Source: Symsagittifera roscoffensis
Lineage: Eukaryota; Xenacoelomorpha; Acoela; Convolutidae
DNA: 64,000 bases
Assembly (NCBI RefSeq): GCF_963678635.1
Contig: NC_087062.1
Span: forward strand, 76,006,349-76,070,348
Direction: 5' to 3'
Part shown: one piece after another, positions 11,601-23,600 of the stretch
Layout: each line of letters starts with the position of its first letter
Numbering within the stretch: the stretch's first letter is position 1
Notes under the pieces: generated by a model
Databases searched by the model: none
What the model was told of the DNA's origin: nothing
What the model saw: the letters and a program-made list of their open reading frames with translations, nothing else
Program-made: the position numbers and the translations under genes

Positions 11601-14600
11601 ATTTCAAGCCCTGGTTTCAAAAAATTTTTTGACCTTCTTATATTGCTGTCGATGTTAAAATCAAAAATACAGGAGACTTCGAACATTATAGCACGATGGT
11701 TCTGAAACGGTTAACGTGTAGGGCAGCTTGAATAAAGTACACGAACGTCCAAGTTGCTTCGAATTAGCATCATCTATGTTCTGTTTTAAACCCGTGAATG
11801 AACGATTATTTGTATTTTTTTTAATCCAAATGCAATTTTTTGGAGCGGTTAAAAGCATGAAGTGAATTAAGAATAGTTCATTTGGCCTCAATTAGTATAC
11901 TTAACTGGAAATTTACTATGGTTGAAAAAGTCACTTAATATGAATTCAATTATCGGTCTCAAAGGGAGTCAAAATGTGGTGGGGTTATTTTTTTTACTGG
12001 GTAAGAAAAAACGGGAGTAAAAATAGGGAGTTGAATAACGTGGATTTGAAATATAAGACACCATTTTTCACGAAGCTTTTCTAATTGCTCACATAATTTT
12101 TAATGACTTTTGTTTTAAATCTTCACTTAAAAAGAGTTCTTGCCTTCAGTGTGCGAGCTCGACAAAATACTGATTTTCGTGCTATTTTAATGTCATGCTT
12201 ACGTCTTTTTTGCACATCGATAATACGAACTTTTTCCACGAAAGTTTTCAAGCAAACCGTTTCAAAATTTAAAAGAGATTTGAAATGTTCGATCGTGATT
12301 GAAGTGAGAATCAAAACCCAGAATATTTTTCCTTGCGATTAGCAAGGGTGTTGCAACCGGGTACGAGACTATTTTGAGTTAGGACTGGAGTGTATAACTC
12401 ATAGAGTAATTTCGGATAGGGTACACCGTCTGCTCGTCACGCTATCTTATTTTCGGCCGGATAGATTCGTGCAACTTCTTAGTCTAATACCGATCCTAAT
12501 CTTACTCTTATACTATCTAGTCTCAGGTTGTTTAACTAGTCTCTGCTAGGCTCAATAGATCTAGGGTATACTGGTTTATTGCGGCTGCTGAAGTGCTCGG
12601 GAGAGTCCAACTAATTTCTAAGTTAAATTCAAATCTCTCTGGTGCTGAAATTACAAGTAACTTCAGCACTTACAAATAAGTGGGTTGTTAGTTAGATGGA
12701 TCATGATTGGTTAATATTAAATACTTTACATTGGTAAAATATCTAAATTATCCAATCATAAAATGTAGTTTAGATCAGGTTCCACCCATCCGGGTTTTAC
12801 AGAGTTTTTTAGAATAGTTCTTCTGCAATTCGAAGGATGGATGATGGACGTTGGTGTTTGGCGAACATCTTATTTCTTCTGTTTCCTTTTTATTAAAGAA
12901 GTTCCAGGAAGCTGGAGTTAGAGACATAAGACGTTGTGTCTTCTAGTGACAACGACTAAGTCTTTGCAACAAACTCAAATCTGATTTCAGAATGGTTGGC
13001 TATGTCAGGTTTTTCTGTTCTTCGTGGAGAACTTCTTTTGTGTCTGATCTAACTTGGGAATGGCGTGGAGATCAGGAGATCAGTGCGTGGAGGGGATGCC
13101 TGGTTACTCGGATCTGTACGTATACTTGAACATCGAGGTGGTCATTGGTCTAGTTCAATGAAGTCCTTTTCTGCGAAGTCAAGTCGTACTCTAAATCCTT
13201 TGAGTTGTGATTGTGGGTGGCATATCGATTGTGGTTGGTCATTCTCTCTCGAGTGTAGTGGGGTCGTTTTGTCTTTAGATGTTCGTCCTTGGTGTTGTAT
13301 TCTGATCTATGTATTGCATAATGTAATTTACATTTTATAAAACATTTATTAGTTTAATATTTTTTAATTATGATTTTAGTTAGTTGTTTTCACAAAAGCT
13401 TTTTGTTTTAGTTCGGTTATTTTGAAGAGTTACTCACACTTGAGTAGCTCTTATTAAAAATAGTGGTGTGGTCACAAAGCGTGGATGTAGCGCGGTGGGT
13501 TAGGCCGGCTATAGAGCATGCTCAGGACGTCCTTCCTGGTGGGTTAGGCCAGGAGTGGGAGTATGATTTCATGCGGTTTTTGTGAGGGGTCCTGTTATGT
13601 GACAACGTTTTATGTTGGGTTTGTTGTGGTCTTTCTTATGTTTTGTTGGTTGTGTCCTTTTTTCAAAAAGCAAATTGTTTGTGGTATGGGTTTGTCTTTC
13701 GACTTTTTTGTGTTTTATTATTTCTTTCTTAGACTTTATAATAGTCCTCAAAAGAATAAATTATCCAGTTTTAAACTGGGTTAATCCGGTTTGGGTACCG
13801 TTGGTTTCCTTTTCTTAGTCATGCTGTTATTCTATGATTTGTGGTATTTAGTAAGCTGCGTTGGTTAGTTTTGTTTAGTATATGATTCCTTTCCAACCGG
13901 GTTAAAGGAAAGTTTGAAACATGTTATTATATGTTAGAGTTGTTGAGTGTGAAAACTTGAAACTGAAATTCATTATTTTAAACAATTCTTCGTGGGCGAG
14001 CTGTGCGAGTGTGGATAGAATTTCTGTGCGAATGAATGAAAATATCAAAAGGTTAGTACTGCAATTGCATTTTATTAATTTACTGCATAGAATTTGGAAA
14101 TTTACTGCTAGTTATGGGGGAATTTTAAGTTACAAATTTTCATCATAATTAAATTTACTGCTTGTGGGGAAAATTTTAGAAATGAATTTACTGCATTGGT
14201 ATTAAATTTATAAATTTATAAGTGTAAAAGATTAATAGAATTTTTGAAATCTGTTTGATGAAATTTGCGATTTTTATTTGTCTTTTGTGGTTTTTGTAGG
14301 TGATTGTCGGATGAAGGCTAAAAATCTAAAGAAAACATGGATAAAGAATGGTGAGTTTTTAATATTTTAATTAGTTAGTAATATTCATTTAATTCATACT
14401 TACCTGTTAGTCGTCGGGGAAAAAACCGTGGGGGAAGATGTCGTGAATTAGTTCTGAAGTTGTTAGTAGTTTAGCTAAGATGCGGATGATATTTTTAGTC
14501 TGAAGCAGTGGCCAAAGCAATTGAAGTGCCTTAATAGTGGTTAGTTCTTCAGTGCCAACTGCAAACTCATAAGGTGTGTTTTGGATTAGATTATATAATT

Positions 14601-17600
14601 TGTGATTGAATTTAGTGTTGTGGATGAATTCTAAAATTGGGATTTCTATAGGCTGTACAAACTCGTGCGGGATAAGGAAGAGTCGGGATTCTTCGGCGTT
14701 GAAGGTCTTGGTGATGGGGCAGAAAATGTACATTTGGGTTATGGGGTCATAATTACGAAGAATACCATGGAGGTTAGTGTCTTTAATACAATATGTGAAA
14801 TTTAGGAAATACGGTGAAGTGTATTTTGAATTGATGAATTGAAAACGATGGTGTGGTTGTCTAGAGGGTGTGTGGAGGTCAAAGTGATTTTGGATGAAAC
14901 GATAGTAACTGTATGTATGTGTTTGTTTAGTGCGCAACATAATATCATGTGAGCAGTGCAAATCTCTTTCGTGTGGTGCAAGGAAATGAAAGGTTAGTGA
15001 AAAGATTTGGAAGCGTTCTTTAAAACTTTCGTATGCTTGTGTGTTTGTTAGTGCTTCTGAAATAATGTGATCAAACTTTCGGTCGAAGATGTTTAGTGTA
15101 AATACATATGGTGTCTTGATGAAAAATTTCTCGGTAATTTGTGGATTAGCGAAGCGATCGTCGTCTAAGAATTGATCTTGGTTAGCTCTGATGATGTTGT
15201 GATCATAGTATTCGAGTGTATATTCGTTAGCTCTAGGTGCAGTGTGTATTTTTAGTGATTTTTTATATCCAACGTAAGTAAACTGTCTAGCGGTTAGTGG
15301 TGTAGTTAGTTGATATAGCATGTCTTTGTTTCGTTCTATATCGATGGAAGTGTTGGATAAAGGTAAGCAAAGAGGGTTAGTGAAATGATAGTATGAGGTC
15401 CAAGAGAGAGTGGGCATTAAAACGTATTCATCTACAAAGTTGCGTGTTTCGTTAGCGTCGTGAGGGGTATTTAAGGTGTATTGTGGAAACGAGGGTAAAG
15501 TGATAGCTAAAAATTCTTTAGTGTTAGTATGCTGGGGGTGGTTGATGTATTCACGGGCTGTTCCTGGTTTTGCTGGGAAAGGATGGTTGGGGAATTTTCT
15601 TTTAAAAGTGCGGTAAGCTCTATTAGTGTTTAGTGAAGATATAGTGGATGTGGATGATGGTGTTAATGATTCAGTATAATTTGAAGAGGGTGTAGGGGGA
15701 TTGGATGAATTTGTAGTGGAGGAGATTTGGTTTATGGTCGGGGTGTTAAGGTGGTAGGGTTGTTGTTGGAGGGTAATAAAATTATCTAGCTCTGGGGAGA
15801 TTCGGGGGGTGTCTGGAGAATGAGATGATTGGTCAGAATGGTATGAGGAATAGGTTGGGGTAACTTGGGAAGCATAAGAGGGTGTGGGGGTGATTGGGTC
15901 AGGGTTATTGGATAATATGGGTTGAAAAGGGGGTTGAGAAAAATTAAGAGAGTTATGAAAATTATTGGATGGGGATGGTTCTGAGTCGGCAAATTCATCG
16001 GGGGTTTCAATATTCGGGTTATTGAGTTGTGAGATGGAATATAAAACTGAGATGTGTGAATTAGTGTCGGAATTCATGCCTGATGTTACATTACTAGGTG
16101 AAAAATCGGGTGGCGGAAAAGCAAAAAGTGGTATTATTGGGATTGGAGAGGTAAGATTGGTTGGGTGGGAATTTGATCGGTGTAGTGATCCAAGTTGGCG
16201 GCTCATCGTGGGCTAAAAAAATGATTATTTTGAGACTGAAAAGCGGTGGTATGGGGTTGTTCAATAATTTGTTCATAAGTATTATCATCTTGTGACTGGT
16301 GTGTCATTATATGTTGGATGGGACTTTGTGATGTGGTGAGTCGAAAATTTGGATTATGTGTGATGGCTAAATTTCGAAAATTTCGTGGGACTAGGGATAG
16401 TGGATGGTTATTTGGTAGGGCTGGTAATTGTGGTGCCGTTGGCGTTATGTCTACATTGTTATGTTCTTCGTCGTATGTATTTTGTCGTGTTGCTATTTTT
16501 GTGTTATATTCTTTTATTTGTGCGTCTAAAAGAATTTTGTTGATAGATGTGGAAAAAATTCCAAAAAATCCTGCAAAGAGTATGCGTGCTACGCTTGCTT
16601 GTCTGTTTACTTGTGTGTGTATAGCACATGTATTGTAGATTCCTTTTAAGAGTGAGAAAAGAAATCCAATAAAGTTAAACATTGCGTATAAAATAGTCAA
16701 TTTTTCTAAGATGTAGTAGGGCCATCCTAGAAAATCAAGGATTTCATTCTTGAGTGTAACAAAGCTAAAAATGTTGATTGGTGATATATCTTGGGGACGG
16801 TATTTTTCGCCGTTTAGATATATATAATCTTTAATGTCTTTAAAATATCCGCTATAGTCTTGTGTGTAGATATCGGCAAAACCTGCGGTTTCTGCAAGTT
16901 TGCGTAGATTTTGGTCAATTGATTGTCTTTGTATAGTGTCCATTTGTGTTAATAATTCTTGGAATTGTTGTGTTCTAATGTGATGTTGAATATCTGATTT
17001 TGAATAGATTCCTATTGATTGTAAGTCTATATTTGGGTTTCGAGCGATAGCGCGAATGCTTTCTGGTGAAAATTTTTTGAGTGATTGCATTAATGTGGGA
17101 TATGGAGTGAGAAGATAATATTTATTTTCATCAGGGTTTAGTTGTACTACATTGTGGCTGTTTTCTGATCCACATGGGACTGCGGTATCCCAGAAATAGG
17201 TTCTTCGTGAAAGTGTATCCACGAAATGTACTTTATTCTTATAAAAGATAGGGATTCTTTTATAACATCGTTTATCTTCAAAAACGTATAGTGGTGATAC
17301 TTTTTTGGTACAAGTATAAAACCATAAGATGTTTCCTTCGTAGTCTAAAAAATTTGATCTATTTCCTGATAATAAGTATCCTGCATAGGGTATTTTTAAT
17401 ACTGCTAGTGCAAGTGATTGTAATATTTGTGTTCGTTCTAATTCGCATAGTTGGTGTAGTGTTTCTAATTCGGAGAGTGACATTTCTTGAAAAATTCGGC
17501 TAATTGTATAATCTAGTTTCATATCTAAATGAATATCATAGTGGATATTACCGAAATATGTAGTATTCATTAGTGATAATTCTTGTAAGCGTGTGCTTCT

Positions 17601-20600
17601 GGTGTCATGGGGTTTTAGATGTCCACCAGGTTGTCCGTTGCTTTTTTCAAAATTAACTGGTATATAGGATGTTCCTTCGTTTGGAGGATGACCTGTGGCA
17701 TATGGGTCGATTTTTACTTTTCCAGTGGTCATGTCGAATCCTTTTTCGTATTCAACTAATATTTCAGAGTATTGTGTTCTGTGAAGTGGATTCCTGTATT
17801 TACATGCAAGTTCTGTTTCTTGATATATTTGAAAACGTGTCAATTTATTTTCTATATTGTCAATGTTTCTAAAATTAGAACTTAGTTTTCGTGATGGATG
17901 GACTTGTTCATAAGGAATTGATTGTATGAAATATTTTTCGTGAAATTTTATCATACGAGCGTGTATTTTTGCTACTTGAAATGTTGTACATGTATCTTCG
18001 GGGAACCAAACAATTGTTGCTTGTGTTCTTGTTGTAGGGTCGCAATATCCTTGATCATTTTTACAAGGTAGTCGGATTCCTTGATAGATCATTGTATTAT
18101 CAGATAAATCTCGTGTTAGTTGTATTTTTTCGAGTTGTATTTTCCAATCGAAAAACATTATTTCTTGGTATCCTTTATTTTTTGTGTCTGCTTTGCAGTT
18201 TGATGGGTTATTTATACCAATGTGTGGTATCCAATGTTTATCGTGTAGGTCATAGGTTAATCGTCCGTGTGCGCCGTTATACGGGTATTTTTCGTCTAGT
18301 TTTATATGTCCTTGGTGTCTTTCAAGTTGTGATTGATGTACAGAGTCTGGAAAAACTTGAAAATTAACTAACTTTCTTTGGGAGTTTTTATTTCGTGTGA
18401 TGTTTAGTCTAAGTAATTCATTTTTACAATCGTCGGGGTTGAGATGTAAAAGACGTTCTATATTACTTTGATAGAATGATTCATGGTCAAGTCGGTTTTT
18501 GTTGCCGTTGGAGACTTGTGAACAATGTACTTTCTTTTCGGAAAATGTCGCTGTGAATTTATAACCTGTAACTGTTGTTGCTCGGGCTTTTGAATAGAGT
18601 GTTGCTATTACATCTGTGGTTTCTATAGCTTGTGGTTCAGTTTCACATTGTGATACTTGATTTATTGCATATTTATGTAGTGTTTTTTGTTCATTTTCTT
18701 CACAATCGTAATGTGTTACTAATAAATCTTGTGGTCCTGTACGAGGGGAAGGGTTTATGTTTTGATTTGAGATTACTAGAAAAAGGAGTTGGAGAAAAAT
18801 TAATAATGTTAGAATATACATGTGTATGATAATCCTGAGTATGGATTATAAAATGTAATGTAACCAATTGTGTTTTTGGTATATCTGTCGTATTTATATA
18901 TTACTTCAGTAGTTATAAACGGTGGTGGTAGTGATTGAGCTGTTATGTTAGGTGGATTTAATGGGTAGGGATGTTGGGTAATGTTATTTAACTTAACTGT
19001 GATTTCAAACTTTAATTGTAAACTGTTTTGTTGGAGTATTTGAATATTGTGATCACGGATATCGTTGTGAATATCTTGGCGATATTGTAATCTATTAAGT
19101 GCCCAGTTATGAAGGCGGTTACTTTCTTGATGTTGTCCAAATAATGGTGGAGGTGCTGTGAATGTATTCCAATCTAATCTTAAAGGAATATTTATTGATG
19201 ATTGTTCTCGATATCTGGCGTCGAGATTATTTGGAAAATTTAAGTTAAAGGGTGGTGGTGAAAACTGGCTTATTGATGGTGTTGATGGTAGTGATAATGT
19301 TTCTGGTAGTGATGAGGATGTTGTTGTATCCGTAGAAATATCTATGGGGTCATTGACTAAATTTGGTTCACCTTGTGTAAATGAATGTGTAGTCCAATAT
19401 GGAAATCGTGATGCCTGGTTTGGGGGGTTAAAGGGATTTTCACGTATTTGCTCAGATGTTGGTGTTGAACCTAAGTAATCTGATGGTAGGCTTGAGGTGC
19501 TACGTTGTGAAAGAAGCGTAGGGGTTTCTGGTAATATACCAATGGGGTTTTCTGGAGTGGTTTGTGATGGGGATTGAGGTATATCAAAATGAACTCGGGG
19601 AGTTTGAAAATTTCTGTTTCGTCGAGGATGTATAATTTGTCTATTTATTTCGACTGTATTTTGGTTTTGACTAGAATTTCTTATTCTATTTAGTTCTTGT
19701 GGTAGTGCTGGGTATAGGTTATATGTTGGTTCGCTTAAAGGTGCTTGTCGTTGAACTGGTTCTAGTGGTTCTGATAAACGAGCATGTCGTTCTTCAAAAG
19801 TGTATGGATTGTCTTGAAAAGAAATTCGTGTAGATGTTTGAGGATTTTGAGTAGTTGAAGGTGGTGTTTGGTTATCTTGGGATGATGTCGGTGAAGACTG
19901 ATTCTGTGACTGTTGGGTAGCAATTTTTGATAGTTTTTTGAATTATTACTTTAGTGAGAAATTTTGTGTTTATTATAATATTCTTCCAAAAAAAGAATTA
20001 GAAGGATTGTTGCTAGGGCAAATGTGAAGATTGCTTTCTTTATACATTTACATATTGTCAAAATGAGGGATGATAAAAATGTTATGAAAATTAAAAACAA
20101 TAAAAAAATATCGGTTCTACTGAAAATTGTTCGTATCATTTAGACAAGTTATATGACTCGTACCTGTGGATGTAATCAAGGGTTTTGGAAAGTTGGAGGA
20201 ATAGTTCGAGTATAGTGTAGAAAATTAAAAAAATGTTACAAAAAATGATTAGGATTATTAGAAAATATTCAAGTATATCAAAAAGAAATATTATAAAGGC
20301 TTCAAGTATTGAAAAAAAATGTTTAAAATTTATAAGTATTTGAGCAACTGTTTGAGAGAAGAGCATTTAAGAAATGATCTCTTGGTCGAATATTTTTTGC
20401 TGTTTGAGGCGATTTTCTAGTGTGGTCGAATTATTTATTAGTTTTTTGACAAGTGGGTTGAGTTTTGTAAAAAATTGTTGGGGGCAATTTTCATGGTGAC
20501 TGGGAGGTCGTCTTTTTCTTTATTTTTGTTTGTCAAATGATCCGGGGTATGGTGAGATTTTTATACTTTAGGCTAATTAAAATCTTCATTTTGTTACTTT

Positions 20601-23600
20601 AGGCTAAGTTATCAAATTTGTTTTGGGGGTATTCGTGGTCTGAGTTGGGGAAATATTGTTGATCTTTGGGTTATTAGATAAGGGAGGGGTACGGTATTAT
20701 GGTGATATTTATTTTAGTTGTCAAGTTGGAGTGGTTTGCTTATTTTTGACCTGGAGGTTGTAAAGTTATAGTTAGAGATGTGCCTGGAGTTCTAGATTAT
20801 TCGTCTAATTGTATTTAGTTTGAGTTAGAGAAAGTGGCGGATTGGATGAATCCTATTGGTCTATTTTGAACTAGAATTATTGCGTACTTGTGAGCATGTT
20901 ATTTTGAAGAATTGAAATGAAAAATGTTACGGAGGTTTCAAGATTGTGAAGTATAAAATCTTAAAATTACTTTTTAAATTCTACTTTCTTTAATATTTTA
21001 GATTGGGGGATGAACATTTTGTAGTTTTTACGTGGTTGATTTCGGAGTCTTGTTGTTTTTCTATGTTCAGATTTGTCTATTTCTTCTTGGGGTATTATTT
21101 CTTCTGTCATTTTTCTATTTTTTCTTTGTTTTGGAGATTCTTTATGGTTTGGTGTATTGTTTTTGGTGGCGGTTGGTTTTGTGTTTTGATTTTCGGTGGG
21201 GTTATCATTTTGTTCTGTGTTTTTCAGATGTGGTTCATTTTGAATGATTTTTAATCCTGTGAAAGAATATAATTGGGTTAATTCGCGGAGTGCGTATTCT
21301 TTTGGGTAATAAGGTAATAGGTTGTTTCGATGTTGAACGATTTCTTTTTTGTTTGAGTCGGTAATTTTATATGTGACATCAGTGGGTTTTGCAATTATTT
21401 GGTATGGTCCTTTTCGAAGGGGTTGTAATTTTTTAGAAATTCCTTTTTGAGTATTAAAATTAGGTATTAAAACAAATGTTCCAATTTTTAAATCGGAAGC
21501 TGGTGTAAAACGTGAATTGATTTGTTCATTTATGTTTTGTCTTTGTAATAACTTTTTCGTTATTTTTTGGTAAATTTCATTGTGTTTCTTATCTCTATTT
21601 AAAATCCATTCGGTGTGTGTACCGGAGGCTAATTTAAGAATTTGTGGGTGATGAAAATGATCTTCATCGTGTGTATGTAAAGGTAGGTTATAACAAATTG
21701 AATCTTTATTTGGTTTACAATAACCTTGTGCGTTTTTATGGGAATTTGCTGTAAACATTATTGGTTTGCGTGGCTTTTGGTTAAAAACCATTTCGTATGG
21801 TGACATTCCTAAAGTTGTCGTAATTTGTGAATTATACGCTAAGGGAAATAATTTTACATCTGCTGACCATTCGGTATATTTTGTATCATTTCCGTTGATG
21901 ATACATCTAAGATATTCTTGTAATGAACGGTTCATACCTTCGACTAGGCCGTTTGTCCAAGGTGCATGAGATGTACGTGGTTTGTGTTTAATGTTATATA
22001 AGTGACATAGTGTGATAATTTCATTACTTATGAATTCTGTACCGTTGTCTGTGACTAAAATTTCTGGTAGTCCGAATTTTGCTATCCAGTGTTCATAGAG
22101 TGTTGTGTAAGCGTAATAAGCGTTACAATGTGGTACTGGGTTAAGTGCTACATAATGTGTAAATGCGTCAACAATTACCATAATGTAGGAGTTTCCTTCT
22201 GATGAGGGTGAAATTGGTCCTTTGGTATCAAATGAGATACGATGGTTAAAGTACAAGCTTTGTCCTTTAAAATCTTGTTTTTGTGCTATTTGTTTTTGAT
22301 TTGGGTAAGGTTTATTTAGTTGACATACTATACAATCATTGCATAGTACTTTTATCCAAATTGGTGCATTTGGGAAGTAAAAATTTTGTATAAAATTTGA
22401 ATATGTTTTTTCTGATCCAGAGTGTCCTTTAATATTTTGTGTATGTGAAATATTAAAAGCGATGAGAATCATACTTAAAGGGAGACATGGAACTGTAGAT
22501 TCATTTAGGTTATATTCTAAAAGGTCTGTATTTTCGTTAATTGTTGTGTTGTTAAATTTGCGAAAGTATCGGAGGAGTGTTTTGTTTCCGAGAATGGTTG
22601 AATCTGCTTTGATAGGTTTAGTTTTATATTTGTGCCATGATTTCAGTTGTCGAATTACTGGGTCAAGGTTTTGATATTGTTTCAGTGTTGAAATTGTAAT
22701 TATTTCTGTTATGGGGAGAAAAATGTTTTCGATTTCTAATTTAGATAAGGGTATTGTATCAAGTGGGTCGTGAAGGTCAAAAACTTGATTTATTGTGTAT
22801 TTTGAATCATTTGTTTGTGGTCCTGATAAATTTATTTTATCAGTTAAATCTTCTTTTTCAATTAGTGGAAAATGGTCTTTCTTAGGCAGGTGTTGTTTTG
22901 TTCGTTTTTGTTGGGTGTTATTTTTTATCCATTGAGAATATGGGATTGGTTTGAAAGTTGATGTTCCAAGTAAATCAACTTCATAATGATTATTTTGACA
23001 ATCTAAATAAAGTGGGAAATGTTGTAAATTATTTATTTGTGATTGTTCAATATCAGTTTTTACTGCATATTTGCATTCCAATCGGGGTGATGTTTCGTTT
23101 TCTGCAAGGTAGAATTTTATGTTTTTGGGTATTTCAACTGTTGTTTTTCGTGTAAGTAATTCAGGTGGTGTATTTCGACTTAAGGTGTCTGGTAATGCAA
23201 GATTTTTTCCTGCAGTCCAAACTATATGTAAGTTTGGGAATTTCATTAAAATGAGTTGAAATCTATAAACTCGGTGGTTTGGGTTAGATTTTTGTGTAAA
23301 GAGAAAGATGATTGGTTTATGGTCTGTGAATAGAACTGTTGGATGTTTTGATCCAAGTATCAGAAATTCATATTCTGTCAGTGTATATATTATGGCTGTA
23401 CATTCTCTCATTAGAGTTGAGAGTCGTAGCTCTGCTTGAGTGAATAATCGAGAATTTGCTGATATGAGGTTCATTTTATTTGTACCATTATGTGATTGTA
23501 ATAGTGCTGCACCGATGCCAAAGTTCGAAGCATCGCACATTGCATAAAATGGTTGATTTGAATCTGGAATTGTGTTTGAAATTTGTTCAGTTAAAAGTTT

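Larger units (their letters stand above)
10788..12374 (+). other. GLOD4 intron 2, part 5' of the retroelement
   Basis: AT-rich intronic sequence. Open frames on both strands at 11459-11891 have no recognisable domain. At 12331-12374 lies the head motif of the hairpin-ended repeat family, cut by the LTR of the giant element at 12375. Confidence 0.7.

Noticed and set aside
11459-11891. Overlapping 63-76-codon frames in GLOD4 intron 2
   Set aside because: Open on both strands, no domain, no splice context that joins GLOD4 phases.
13569-13751. 60-codon basic frame in the 3' UTR of the giant element
   Set aside because: Open but short, Lys/Thr-rich as expected from A-rich sequence, no coupling to other frames.
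17291-18829. + strand hydrophobic frames opposite env
   Set aside because: Antisense of an AT-rich gene gives F/L/V-rich chance frames.
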